From contig JAAYVI010000029.1 in the NCBI GenBank assembly GCA_012517235.1, forward strand, positions 17,831-81,830: a stretch of 64,000 nt of DNA. Direction: 5' to 3'. The translations under genes were made by a program, and so were the position numbers. This document shows positions 25,475 through 34,126 of this stretch, one piece after another. Origin of the DNA: Elusimicrobiota bacterium (lineage in GTDB: Bacteria > Elusimicrobiota > Elusimicrobia > Elusimicrobiales > UBA9959). The notes under the pieces were generated by a model. The model was not told the origin of the DNA and ran no database searches. It saw only the letters and a list, made by a program, of their open reading frames with translations. The first letter of the stretch is position 1; each line of letters begins with the position of its first letter.

Positions 25475-26519
25475 CGCATATCCTCCGGAAAATTTTATCC
25501 AATATTCTTTCGTTTATTCCGCTCATTTTTAAAATTTCTCCTTTTGGGGAAAATAGGAAAAAAGTATTTTTCTTGCCTTTATTTTTTTTGTCTTTTCTTA
25601 CGGCTTTTATGAAATCGCGAAAGTTAAGCCTTGAGTTTATTTTTATGGGAGACAATAAAGTCAAAAAATTTTCTATAACGGCGCCTTGCGGAGGATTTTT
25701 CTTAAAAATTTCTTTGCTTAAAAGGTATTCGTATTTAAGTCCCAATAATACCGCTTCTCCGTGAGATATGTTTTTTAAAGAAGCGCTTTCAAAAGCATGC
25801 GCCGCGGTATGCCCGAGATTTAAATATTCTCTTATTCCTTGTAAGTCTAAAGGATCCGCTTTTACAAATTGCGCCTTTATTTTAAGACATTCTTTAACGC
25901 ATTTTATTCTTGCTTTTAAATCTTTTTTTAAAGATAAGGCAAATGAAACTTTATTTTTGGGAAAATTCGAAGGTTTTAATATAAAATACTTTAAAAGTTC
26001 GCCGTAACCGTTTTTTATTTCTTGTTCGCCGTAAAAAGAAACGCCGCAAAATAAATAGTCCGGCTGCCTAAAAACTCCTATCATGTTTTTATATTTTCCC
26101 AGGTCGGCTCCGTTTTTGCCGCCGAAAGCCGCGTCTATTTGAGACAAAAATGTGGTGGGTATCATAAAAAGGTTTATTCCTCTCATATAAAGAGAAGCCG
26201 CCAATGCGGCAATATCGCATACGGATCCTCCTCCGAAAGGGATTACGAAGTCCGTTCGCGAAAAATTATTTTTCAAAAGAAACAGAAGAATTTTTTTCAA
26301 AGATTTTAAATTCTTTTCCTTTTCGGACAAAGTCAAAATAAAATATTTCTTTGAAAATTCGGTCCCCGCTTTTTCTATAATGTCTTTAAATTTTTTAAAA
26401 CACGTACGGTCCGTGACAAAAAGAATTTTATCGGATTTTATAGGCATAGAGTATAGATCGGATAGTTTATCCGATATTTTTATAAGAGTTTTTTCTTTTT
26501 TTATTATTTCAAATTTCAT
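25440..26519 (-). CDS. aroB: 3-dehydroquinate synthase
   Basis: 359 residues. NAD-binding 'FGGGSVCDIAALAASLYMRG' with the PTT segment 'LFMIPTTFLSQIDAAFGGKNG', and zinc ligands in 'GYGELLKYF' and 'NLGHTAAHAFES ... HGEAVLLG'. It converts DAHP to 3-dehydroquinate, second step of the pathway. It overlaps aroK by 11 bases. The N-terminal domain is Lys-rich as in other proteins of this genome, with no missing catalytic residue seen. Confidence 0.95.
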   Translation of the reverse strand: MKFEIIKKEKTLIKISDKLSDLYSMPIKSDKILFVTDRTCFKKFKDIIEKAGTEFSKKYFILTLSEKEKNLKSLKKILLFLLKNNFSRTDFVIPFGGGSVCDIAALAASLYMRGINLFMIPTTFLSQIDAAFGGKNGADLGKYKNMIGVFRQPDYLFCGVSFYGEQEIKNGYGELLKYFILKPSNFPKNKVSFALSLKKDLKARIKCVKECLKIKAQFVKADPLDLQGIREYLNLGHTAAHAFESASLKNISHGEAVLLGLKYEYLLSKEIFKKNPPQGAVIENFLTLLSPIKINSRLNFRDFIKAVRKDKKNKGKKNTFFLFSPKGEILKMSGINERILDKIFRRICDEHIGYKRPQS

Positions 26520-27054
26520 TTAAAGCCTTCTTTATTTTAACGGCCAGTCCGTAAGGTTTTAGGTTTTTAAAATTTATTTTCAGATCGGCCTTGAGATAAT
26601 ATTTTATCCTTTTTAAATAAAGTTTTTTTGCTTTATTTTTTCTTTCTTTAAAAGTTTTTCCGGATAAAAGCGGTCTGGAATTATCCGATAACAGGAGTTC
26701 TTTTTCTATCTCTTTAAAGCTTCTGTTTAAAAATACGCATATTCCGCCGTATTTTTGGGCTGGTAAGTCTTTGGGGCTAATTCCTCCGCCCAAAGATACT
26801 ATAAGCCCTTTTTTATCTGATAGTTCTTTCAATATTTTTTTTTCCGTTTTTCTTAATAGCTTTTCTTTGTTTTCTTTTATAAGATTTGCGGGGGAAAAAC
26901 CTGTTTTTTTACGTACCAGAGTATCGGTATCTATAAATCTTTTCCCGGTTAATCGAGCGAGAATTTTGCCGGCGGAACTTTTTCCCGAAAAAGAAAAACC
27001 GCAAAGCCAGATATTTAAGCGGCTCTTAATATTTTTTTTGATTTTTTTCTCCAT
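26509..27054 (-). CDS. aroK: Shikimate kinase
   Basis: 181 residues. Walker A loop 'GFSFSGKSSAGKILA' (about 20-34), 'FIDTDTLVRKKTGFS' (Asp and Arg for shikimate binding), 'VSLGGGISP' (the GGG motif), and the lid 'SDNSRPLLSGKTF'. It phosphorylates shikimate, fifth step. Overlaps aroC by 40 bases. The first 10 residues are Lys-rich; a start further in is possible but the four-gene overlap pattern favours the listed one. Confidence 0.92.
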   Translation of the reverse strand: MEKKIKKNIKSRLNIWLCGFSFSGKSSAGKILARLTGKRFIDTDTLVRKKTGFSPANLIKENKEKLLRKTEKKILKELSDKKGLIVSLGGGISPKDLPAQKYGGICVFLNRSFKEIEKELLLSDNSRPLLSGKTFKERKNKAKKLYLKRIKYYLKADLKINFKNLKPYGLAVKIKKALNEI

Positions 27055-28046
27055 AAATATACTCTTTGCGAAATTTCTTTAAAACTGTCTCCGCCGAATT
27101 TTTCCATTATCGCTTGAGCCAAAACATAAGATAAAATAAACTCGCTTATTACCGCGGCCGGATATACGCAAGATATGTCGCTGGTATTAGACAGGCTTTC
27201 GGCTTTTTTTCTCGTTTTAAAATCAAACGACGATAAAGACTCTCTTTGACCGCTTAAAGGCCTTACCGCGCATTTTAAAACTATGGGTTCTCCGTTGGCG
27301 ATTCCGGCGTTTATTCCGCCAGAGTTATTGGAAAGATATTTCCAAAATCCTTTATCGTTTTCAAATTCGTCTATGCTGGAATTTTTTTGGGCGAATGAAA
27401 ATCCGGATCCTATTTCTACGCCTTTTACGGCGTTTAAAGATCCGAGCGCAGAAAAAATTTTTCCCGACAATCTTCTTTCCGCCGATATATGAGACCCCAA
27501 TCCTATGGGAATATTTTCCGCTTTTACTTCGAAAATACCGCCGAAAGAATTTTTAGATTTTTTAAGTTTTTCAATTAACGAAACCGAAGGCTTTTCTGCG
27601 TCAATCGATATTACCTTGCTTGAAATTTTTATTCCCAGATCTTCCAATAACCTCATTGTAAAACAGAATAATGCTGTTCTTACGGCCGTTTCTCTGGCGC
27701 TTGCCCTTTCCCTTGCTTGCCAAGGTTCTATGGAGTATTTGAGGGCTGCGGGCAAATCCGCATGTCCGGGCCTTATTATTTGCTCTCTCTTAAATGTTTT
27801 TACCGTATTGGTCAAAATTATTCCTATGGGAGAACCGTCCGTAAAATTTTTATAGTCTAATCCGGATATTATTTCAAAAGAATCGGTTTCTAATTTTTGC
27901 CTTGTTCCTCTGAGGGGAGACTCGGCTCTTCTTTTAAGATGTTTTTCTATATATTTTTTTTCTACTTTTACCCCGGAAGGAAAACCGCTTAATATTCCGG
28001 CATTTTTTGAAGAATGGGAATATCCGCAAGTTAAATATTCTAACAT
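27015..28046 (-). CDS. aroC: Chorismate synthase
   Basis: 343 residues. Family signatures 'GYSHSSKNAGILSGFPSGV' near the N-terminus, 'RPGHADLPAALKYSIEPW' with 'RERASARETAVRTA' (FMN and EPSP binding), and 'NNSGGINAGIANGEPI'. The first signature begins 'CGYSHS' where most family members have a 'GESHG' string, a small deviation worth noting. It makes chorismate from EPSP with reduced FMN, seventh and last step. It touches aroE by one base and overlaps aroK by 40. Confidence 0.93.
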   Translation of the reverse strand: MLEYLTCGYSHSSKNAGILSGFPSGVKVEKKYIEKHLKRRAESPLRGTRQKLETDSFEIISGLDYKNFTDGSPIGIILTNTVKTFKREQIIRPGHADLPAALKYSIEPWQARERASARETAVRTALFCFTMRLLEDLGIKISSKVISIDAEKPSVSLIEKLKKSKNSFGGIFEVKAENIPIGLGSHISAERRLSGKIFSALGSLNAVKGVEIGSGFSFAQKNSSIDEFENDKGFWKYLSNNSGGINAGIANGEPIVLKCAVRPLSGQRESLSSFDFKTRKKAESLSNTSDISCVYPAAVISEFILSYVLAQAIMEKFGGDSFKEISQRVYLWRKKSKKILRAA

Positions 28047-28840
28047 TAAAACCTCCTTAAAAATTCTTTTTTTAATTCTTTTTCTTTTAATTTTATGCCC
28101 GTAAAAATTTCGAAACTTTTCACGGCTTGCATAAAAAGCATTTCTTCTCCGGTTTTAATTTGCGCTTTTAAATCTTTCGCTTTTTTTATGAAAGAGTTTG
28201 ACTTTCCGTAATTTATGTCGTAGAAAATAGCTTTTTTTGAATTTGAAGGAAAATCGGGAAAAGAAGCTTTCGGGACCCTGGCATTTATGTAAATGTCGGC
28301 GGAAGGCAAAGTGTTTTTTTGTTTCATAAAAGAAAATTTGGAAAATTTTAATTTTCTTTTTAAAATACGGTAATTTGCGGTTTTTTTGCCATTCGAGGAA
28401 ACGCAGTATATTATCGGAACTTTTAATTCTCCCAAGGCGTATAATATTGAAGCCGCCGCGCCGCCGGATCCGAAAACGCAGGCGGATTTAAAATTTCCTT
28501 TTAAAGTTTTTTTAAAAGCGCATAAATCGCTGTTATAAGCTTTCCATCCTTTTTTTGTCTTTAATAGTATGTTTGCGGCTTTGATTTTTTTTGCGGTTTT
28601 ATCTTTTATGTCGGATAAAATATATGCTTTTTCTTTTAAAGGAGTCGTTATATTCAAGCCGTCAAAAGGCAGAGAGTTTAAGTATTTTTTTGAGAATTTG
28701 TTTTTTTCTATTTTTATCTTTTTATAAATACCTTTGATTTCGGTTTTTTTGAAAAAAAAATTAAAAATATCCGGGGATAAAGTTTTTTTTAAAGGCCAGC
28801 CGGCCACGGCCAGACTTATATATTTTTTATTTTTTCTCAT
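28046..28840 (-). CDS. aroE: Shikimate dehydrogenase
   Basis: 264 residues. 'AVAGWPLKKTLSPDIFNFFF' (substrate Ser), 'LNITTPLKEKAYILSD' with the catalytic Lys, 'YNSDLCAFKKTL' for the shikimate-contacting Asp, and NADP loop 'SACVFGSGGAAASILYALG'. It reduces 3-dehydroshikimate to shikimate, fourth step. The 'GAVNT' motif is weakened to 'IKAANIL', but the Asn is kept. Lys-rich surface, as in its neighbours. Overlaps aroF by four bases. Confidence 0.9.
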   Translation of the reverse strand: MRKNKKYISLAVAGWPLKKTLSPDIFNFFFKKTEIKGIYKKIKIEKNKFSKKYLNSLPFDGLNITTPLKEKAYILSDIKDKTAKKIKAANILLKTKKGWKAYNSDLCAFKKTLKGNFKSACVFGSGGAAASILYALGELKVPIIYCVSSNGKKTANYRILKRKLKFSKFSFMKQKNTLPSADIYINARVPKASFPDFPSNSKKAIFYDINYGKSNSFIKKAKDLKAQIKTGEEMLFMQAVKSFEIFTGIKLKEKELKKEFLRRF

Positions 28841-29790
28841 CCTAAAGATTTGATCTTTTTAATTAATTTTTCGAAATCTTTAAAGTTTAAAGCGTGTTTT
28901 CCGTCAACCTTGGATTTTTGAGGGTTTTCGTGTATTTCAACCATTATTCCGTCCAATCCGAAATAACGGGCTGCCAAAGCTCCGGGGAAAACAAATTCGG
29001 CTCCCAGAGAAGAGTGACTTATATCTGCTATTACGCATAAAGAAAAGTCTTTTTTGATTTTTCCCGCCAGGTTAAAATTTACTCCGCTTTCCGGAAACAA
29101 AGGATAATCGCCCCTTTCGCAAAATATTATATTTTTATTTTTTCCGGCCAAATATTCGGCGCTTGAAAGCCAATCTTTTATAGTAGCGCATTGTGCCCTT
29201 TTAAGCAAAACAGGCTTATCCGATTCGGATAAAGTTTTTAGTAAGGGGTAATTTCTCATATTTGCGGCGCCTACTTGAAAAATATCGCAATAAGACCGAA
29301 CTTTATTTGTTTGTTCGGCGGATAAAACTTCCGTGACTATTTTCAAGGAATATTTTTCTTTCGCTTCTTTCAATATTTCAATTCCTTTTTCTTCGAGTCC
29401 TTGAAAAGAATACGGGGACTGTCTCGGTTTAAATATCGGTCCTCTTATGTATTTTAGTCCCAAAGATTTTAAAAAAGAAGCGGTTTTTAGATAGCTTTTT
29501 ATGTCTTCAACCGCGCAAGGACCTGCTATTATTTCAAATTTTTTATCGAACGAAAATTTGCTTTTGACCGCATCGGGATAAAGTTCTTCGGCGGAGCAGA
29601 TTATTTCCGATTTGGGTAATACGGCTTTTATTTGAGAAAATAAAGCCGGGGCTTCGCCTTTTTTTAAATTTTCCACAGATATTGTCTTATCTCCGGTAAA
29701 AAATACTTTTGCCGATTTAAAGTCTTTTCTAAAAATATTAATTATCCTTTTGGCGCGTTTTTTTTCGCTTTTATCTAAGTTTATAAGCAT
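28837..29790 (-). CDS. aroF: 3-deoxy-7-phosphoheptulonate (DAHP) synthase, type I beta
   Basis: 317 residues: an N-terminal 75-residue ferredoxin-like regulatory domain followed by the TIM-barrel core, as in the Thermotoga/Bacillus-type enzyme. Core motifs: 'EIIAGPCAVED' , 'YIRGPIFKPRQSPYSFQG', 'FQVGAANMRNYPLL', 'PVLLKRAQCATIKDW', and 'VIADISHSSLG' (metal-binding). It condenses PEP and erythrose-4-phosphate, the entry step. The extra domain probably carries feedback inhibition by aromatic amino acids. It overlaps the chorismate mutase gene by 20 bases. Confidence 0.93.
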   Translation of the reverse strand: MLINLDKSEKKRAKRIINIFRKDFKSAKVFFTGDKTISVENLKKGEAPALFSQIKAVLPKSEIICSAEELYPDAVKSKFSFDKKFEIIAGPCAVEDIKSYLKTASFLKSLGLKYIRGPIFKPRQSPYSFQGLEEKGIEILKEAKEKYSLKIVTEVLSAEQTNKVRSYCDIFQVGAANMRNYPLLKTLSESDKPVLLKRAQCATIKDWLSSAEYLAGKNKNIIFCERGDYPLFPESGVNFNLAGKIKKDFSLCVIADISHSSLGAEFVFPGALAARYFGLDGIMVEIHENPQKSKVDGKHALNFKDFEKLIKKIKSLG

Positions 29791-30052
29791 ATTTTTTTTG
29801 ATATTTTACCGACAGTTCTATTATCTTTTTGTAAACTTTTGTCACATAAGGTTTTAGCGATTTGTCTTTAATGTTTTTTCTAAGGCTAAAGAAAATTTCT
29901 CTTTCTCTTTTTTTATCTTTTATATTTTTTTTAAAATGGGCGGTTTTAAGAGATAAAATAAATCTTTCGCTTAGAAGCTCGAAAATTTTTTTATCCAAAC
30001 AGTCTATTTTCTCTCTTAATGAAACCAATTTTTTATCCGCTTTTTTTTCCAT
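29771..30052 (-). CDS. Chorismate mutase (AroQ-fold), first gene of the aro operon
   Basis: About 93 residues from the second ATG (30052; the track's ATG at 30061 is three codons earlier and either may be used). All-helical AroQ-type mutase: 'LREKIDCLDKKIFELLSERF' (Arg and Asp/Lys pattern of the active site), 'LKTAHFK', 'REREIFFSLRK', and 'VTKVYKKIIELSVKYQKK'. It rearranges chorismate to prephenate for Phe/Tyr. Leading the operon and overlapping aroF, it may associate with DAHP synthase, as in other bacteria where mutase and synthase act as one regulatory complex. No prephenate dehydratase or dehydrogenase is in the window. Confidence 0.87.
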   Translation of the reverse strand: MEKKADKKLVSLREKIDCLDKKIFELLSERFILSLKTAHFKKNIKDKKREREIFFSLRKNIKDKSLKPYVTKVYKKIIELSVKYQKKYAYKLR

Positions 30053-30061
30053 GGTTCCCAT

Positions 30062-30095
30062 TATTAATATTATATAATTTTAATATAAGGCTAAC
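30062..30095. promoter_or_regulatory. Short divergent promoter region between aro operon and second radical SAM island
   Basis: Only about 34 bases separate the divergent genes. They are almost pure A/T with TATAAT at 30073-30078 on the plus strand and similar strings on the other. The plus-strand gene has AAGG eight bases before its ATG. Two 12+ kb transcription units thus appear to start from one tiny shared region, with -35 contacts inside the opposing gene. Exact boxes are uncertain. Confidence 0.5.
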
Positions 30096-30935
30096 ATGAA
30101 AATTCAAGTAGGAATAGGCTGCGAGGAAGAATTTTTATATTTTTTAAAATCCGGCGCCGACGAATTCTATGCGGGAATATCGGATTTGCCGGGGCATTTA
30201 TACGGCGGAAAAAATTTTCCGGATGAGAAAAGTTTCTTAAAATGCGCTGAGAAAGCCCGCTCTCTGGGAAAAAAATTTTATGCCGTGGCCAATGAAGTAA
30301 GAGGGGATTTATTCGAGAATACTTTAAATAAATCAGTTTATTTGGTTAAAAACGGCGCCGACGGCTTAATAGTAAGAGACATATCGCTTCTTAGAGAAAT
30401 AAAAAGATTGAATTTGAAATGCGAAATAATTTTGAGTAGTTTGGCTTTGTGCTTTAATAAGAGAACGCTTGATTTTTACGCCGATATGGGCGTTACAAGA
30501 TTGGCTTTGCCGGAACAGCTCGAGCCGAAAGAAGCCGAGCCTTTGATAAAAAATAACCGCAAAGTGGATGTGGAGGTCTTCCTTACGGCCAGAGAGTACT
30601 GCGTAGTACTTAACGGATTTTGTTATTTGAAAAAATTTAACGGCGAATGCATATGCCGGGCCGGATTTAAAGGCGATAAAGGAATATTTGCAATGCCGAG
30701 ATTTTCTTTGGCCGATCACTATTTAAATCTTTACGAATTTTATAAGGCGGGCGCGCGCATTATTAAGATAGGAAGACATCCTTCAAAAGATTATGCGAAA
30801 ATAATATTTAAACAGGCCCTATCCGTAAGAGATATTTTATATTCTTCTTTGTCGAAGGAAGATTTTTTGAAAAAAGCTTTAAGAGCGCACGAAAAATTCG
30901 GAGAATTTCTTTTAAAATGGAAAAAAAGAAGATAG
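30096..30935 (+). CDS. U32 family (peptidase U32 / UbiU-like) protein
   Basis: 279 residues forming the U32 barrel: 'GCEEEFLYFLKSGADEFYAG', 'KKFYAVANEV', 'LVKNGADGLIVRD' and 'RLALPEQLEPKEAE', with the late Cys cluster 'YCVVLNGFCYL ... GECICRAG' that in U32 proteins (UbiU/UbiV, TrhP, RlhA) binds a 4Fe-4S cluster. These proteins perform O2-independent hydroxylations of ubiquinone, tRNA or rRNA; some are annotated as peptidases. Here it is the first gene of a 13-gene radical SAM operon with an apparent second U32-like half immediately downstream, matching the UbiU-UbiV pairing. Substrate unknown. Confidence 0.8.
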   Translation: MKIQVGIGCEEEFLYFLKSGADEFYAGISDLPGHLYGGKNFPDEKSFLKCAEKARSLGKKFYAVANEVRGDLFENTLNKSVYLVKNGADGLIVRDISLLREIKRLNLKCEIILSSLALCFNKRTLDFYADMGVTRLALPEQLEPKEAEPLIKNNRKVDVEVFLTAREYCVVLNGFCYLKKFNGECICRAGFKGDKGIFAMPRFSLADHYLNLYEFYKAGARIIKIGRHPSKDYAKIIFKQALSVRDILYSSLSKEDFLKKALRAHEKFGEFLLKWKKRR

Positions 30936-31615
30936 AAAGGGCTTTTTTTATCCACGGCCGCTGGCCTGAAAATAAAGTGAAACTTAAAAAAAACTTTATT
31001 TGTTTGGGAAGCGAATTTTGTCCGAAGCTTATTCCCGCCGAAAATGAATTTAAAAAAGCTCTGTCTTACGATCCCGCGGGAATATGTTTGTATACTTCTT
31101 TTTTGAGCCAAAAAGAGTTTGAAGAAAATACTTCTTTTTTAAATGCTATTTTAAAAAGATTTCCGGATACCGAAGTAATGATAAACGATCCGGGTTTGCT
31201 TTTATGGTTAAATGAAAATTTTCCGAAAGTAAAAAAAGGCATAGCAAGACCTCTTTCCGTGGAGTTTATGAGAATGCCCTATGAAAAGCTTAAAATTTTC
31301 ATGTCGGAAAATAAGCTTTCTTCTTTGGAAACGGACGAAGCAGATCTTTTGAAAAATTTTCCCAAAAAAAGAAGTTTTTCCGTTTATTTAAGAAAAGAAT
31401 ATGTTTTTTCGGCGATGAGCAGATTTTGTCCTTTTACGCGCAAGATTTCCGGAAATTGTTTATTCGAATGTAAAAAAGGAAAAAAGATTTTTTCCGTTCC
31501 CAATAGTTCCGTAAAGATGATATCTTACGAAAAAGCTTATTTTACATACGCTGAGAATATTGTCGGCATTTTTTCGGCTGACAGAATAGTCGAAGATATT
31601 TTTGAGAAAATATGA
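30917..31615 (+). CDS. Probable U32-related partner protein (UbiV-like)
   Basis: 232 residues, weakly recognisable. 'EVMINDPGLLLWLNENFPKVKKGIARPLSVEF' and 'LSSLETDEADLLKNFPKK' look like the UbiV-type barrel, followed by 'VYLRKEYVFSAMSRFCPFTRKISGNCLFECKKG' with three Cys placed as in U32 cluster motifs. It overlaps the U32 gene by 19 bases and the PEP-swivel gene by four. A heterodimeric Fe-S hydroxylase with the upstream protein is the likeliest arrangement. Family assignment is tentative and a structure prediction would settle it. Confidence 0.55.
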   Translation: MEKKKIERAFFIHGRWPENKVKLKKNFICLGSEFCPKLIPAENEFKKALSYDPAGICLYTSFLSQKEFEENTSFLNAILKRFPDTEVMINDPGLLLWLNENFPKVKKGIARPLSVEFMRMPYEKLKIFMSENKLSSLETDEADLLKNFPKKRSFSVYLRKEYVFSAMSRFCPFTRKISGNCLFECKKGKKIFSVPNSSVKMISYEKAYFTYAENIVGIFSADRIVEDIFEKI

Positions 31616-33243
31616 CGGTTGAAAGTTTAAAAGCCAAGAACCTTTTAAAAATAAAAAATTTTTTTTCGGTCCCCGATTTTTTTGTTTTAGAATACAAAAG
31701 ACTCTCTCCTTTCTTGGATAAAGGGCTATTGAATAAAAAAAAGAAAACTCTTTTTTTGGATGCTGTCAAAAAATCCGCGCCCAAAAATTTTTTTTCCGAA
31801 AAAGAAAAGTTTATAGCCAGATCGGTTTATCCGTATAAATCGGAGATTAAAAAAAAATACTGCGGAATTTTTGCAAGCGAAGCGTTCGAATTTCCCGCGG
31901 GCCTTTTCGAAGCCTGCGAAAAAGTAATAAATTCTTATTATTCTTCGGATAAATTTTTATATGAAAATAAGCGCGAGTCAAATATTAAACCGGAAATAAT
32001 GTTTCAAAAATACGCGGAAGGAATAAAAATTACCGCTTTATTTGAAAAAAACGGAAATTTTTACGGAGAATGGATTTCCCAAAAAAGAAAAGAAAGGTTC
32101 TATTGCAGAATAGGAGGCAATTCTTATTTTTCGGATTTTGAAGCTTCGGACGAAGCCGGAGACGCTTTGTCGATTTTTGCCAATAGAGGTTTTGAACTTT
32201 GCGAAATATTGGAAGCTAAAAATGTTTTGATAGAATTTATTCTCAAAGACGGAGTTTTATTTATAGTTCAAGCTTCGCCGTGGAAAAAAGAAATACCTTG
32301 CGATATTTTCGTTAGATTCGAAAATGAGGCAAATTACGATTTTCATCCAAGAGATTTCGACGCTTCTTTTTCCAAAGAGTTCATTAAAAAAATCGGAATA
32401 AAATCCGCCCTTAATTTCAATATTAACGATAATGGCGTTTTTTTAAATTTGAAAGAGATTTTAGATTTCGAAAAAGAATTGTCTATAAAAGCGAAAAATA
32501 AAAGTTTTTTTTCCGATATGCGTTTTTTATACCTGGATTTTTTAAAAAAAGAATTAATCTCGTCTTCCGAAGCTAAAAACGCCGAAGATGCTCTGTTAAG
32601 CCTTAAAAAAACTAATTCAAGGGCGGCTTTTTTAAATTTTATTTTGACAAGAGCTTTTTTATTTCTCGGCCAAAACCGCAATATTAAAAATAAATACCAT
32701 TATTTTCTCCAATTTCGTCATTCCTTTAAAAAGTATTATTCCGCGGCGGTAAATCGCTATTATCTAAAAATAAAAGAAGAAAATATTTCTTTGGATTATG
32801 ATAAGCTATCCGAAATTTGTAAAATTTCAGATAAGAAAGCGGAGGAATCACTTTTTTTAAAAGAAATTTCTTTATCCAAATCAAAGAAAAAAAGAGCCGA
32901 ATTATTAAAACCGGATTTTCCGCTAAAAGGGATTGTTCTTTCGAGCGGATTTGCGAAAGGTAAGATAAAAATAATAAACGGTCCGAAAGACGCTTATGAT
33001 TGCGGGCAAGACAATATTGCGGTAAGCCGTTACTTTGACAGAGATACGGTTTCGGCTTTAATTCGAGCCAAAGGTCTTATAACCTCTGCGGGCGGATATT
33101 ATTCTCATGCGGCCGTTTTGGCGAGAGAATTAAAAAAACCATGTATAGGCGCGATTTCCGGCTGCGATAGGATTTTTATAGACGGAGAGGAAGCGATAAT
33201 AAAGGACGGAAGGATTTTCAGAGATGAAAAGAATAGACGTTAA
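31612..33243 (+). CDS. PEP-utilising enzyme (swivel-domain) protein
   Basis: 543 residues. The C-terminal 110 residues are a PEP-utiliser mobile domain: 'GIVLSSGFAKGKIKII', 'GLITSAGGYYSHAAVLAREL' with the phosphohistidine in 'YYSHAA' (about residue 499), 'KKPCIGAISG'. The N-terminal part resembles a divergent ATP-binding domain of PEP synthase ('YGEWISQKRKERFY', 'LKDGVLFIVQASPW'). The C-terminal PEP-binding barrel of true PEP synthase is absent, giving the domain order of the ATP-dependent phosphotransferases such as rifampin phosphotransferase. It may phosphorylate a peptide or small molecule in this island. Overlaps its neighbours on both sides. Confidence 0.72.
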   Translation: MTVESLKAKNLLKIKNFFSVPDFFVLEYKRLSPFLDKGLLNKKKKTLFLDAVKKSAPKNFFSEKEKFIARSVYPYKSEIKKKYCGIFASEAFEFPAGLFEACEKVINSYYSSDKFLYENKRESNIKPEIMFQKYAEGIKITALFEKNGNFYGEWISQKRKERFYCRIGGNSYFSDFEASDEAGDALSIFANRGFELCEILEAKNVLIEFILKDGVLFIVQASPWKKEIPCDIFVRFENEANYDFHPRDFDASFSKEFIKKIGIKSALNFNINDNGVFLNLKEILDFEKELSIKAKNKSFFSDMRFLYLDFLKKELISSSEAKNAEDALLSLKKTNSRAAFLNFILTRAFLFLGQNRNIKNKYHYFLQFRHSFKKYYSAAVNRYYLKIKEENISLDYDKLSEICKISDKKAEESLFLKEISLSKSKKKRAELLKPDFPLKGIVLSSGFAKGKIKIINGPKDAYDCGQDNIAVSRYFDRDTVSALIRAKGLITSAGGYYSHAAVLARELKKPCIGAISGCDRIFIDGEEAIIKDGRIFRDEKNRR

Positions 33244-34126
33244 GATAACATTTAATTGCAATAATCTTTGCGATTTCTGCGCTCAGGGATCGAAACGAAG
33301 CAGCATTAAAATGAAAAGTCTTGCCGAAATCAAAAAAATACTTTCGGACGCAAGAAGAAATAAAGTGGACTCGGTTGTTTTTACAGGCGGAGAGCCCACA
33401 TTGCATCCTAAAATTTTAGAAATAGTTTCTTATGCCAAAAAAATAGGATTTTCCAAAATACAGCTTCAAACAAACGGAAGAAGTTTCGCTTATTACGACT
33501 TTTGTTTGAAACTTAAAAATGCGGGCGTAAACGAAATGGGGCCTTCTCTTCACGGATCCAAACCGGAGATACACGAAAAACTGACAAAAGCTCCGGGAAG
33601 TTTCGCTCAAACGGTAAAAGGAATAATCAATTGTAAAAAACTCGGCATGTATGTTCTAACAAATTCCGTTATAACTTCTTTAAATTATAAAGATTTGCTT
33701 TCTTTGGCCAAGCTTTTGACAAGATTGGGCGTAAGTCAATATCAATTTGCTTTTGTTCATATAATAGGAACGGCTTGGGAAAACAAGGATTGGATAGTGC
33801 CGCAAAAAAAAGACATTATGCCTTATGTGAAAAAAGGTCTTGATATCGGAATAAAGAAAGGCATACCTTGTTTTACCGAAGCCATTCCTTATTGTCTTAT
33901 GAAAGGATATGAAAACTGCGTGGCCGAAGCCGTTATTCCGGAAGGTCCCGTCGCCGATGCGGACGTATATGTGGAAAACTACGGCGAGTATAGAAGAAAC
34001 GAGGGTAAAATTAAGAGAAAAGAATGTTCCAAATGTTATTATTTTAAGGCTTGCGAAGGCCCTTGGCGCGAATATCCCGAGATATACGGCTGGGAAGAGT
34101 TTAAGCCGGTTTTAAAAAAGAAATGA
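33224..34126 (+). CDS. Radical SAM protein, 'CxxCx5C-EFKP' subfamily (HxsC-like)
   Basis: 300 residues. Core C12/C16/C19 at the very N-terminus ('NCNNLCDFCA'), 'FTGGEPTLHP', a 'QLQTNGRSF' strand, central 'PYCLMKGYENC', and C-terminal 'CSKCYYFKACEG' with 'GWEEFKPV'. No N-terminal leader-binding domain, so recognition may need a partner. It overlaps the PEP-swivel gene by 20 bases and the HxsB paralogue by four, making a tight HxsB-HxsC-like pair at 33.2-35.5 kb. Confidence 0.82.
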   Translation: MKRIDVKITFNCNNLCDFCAQGSKRSSIKMKSLAEIKKILSDARRNKVDSVVFTGGEPTLHPKILEIVSYAKKIGFSKIQLQTNGRSFAYYDFCLKLKNAGVNEMGPSLHGSKPEIHEKLTKAPGSFAQTVKGIINCKKLGMYVLTNSVITSLNYKDLLSLAKLLTRLGVSQYQFAFVHIIGTAWENKDWIVPQKKDIMPYVKKGLDIGIKKGIPCFTEAIPYCLMKGYENCVAEAVIPEGPVADADVYVENYGEYRRNEGKIKRKECSKCYYFKACEGPWREYPEIYGWEEFKPVLKKK

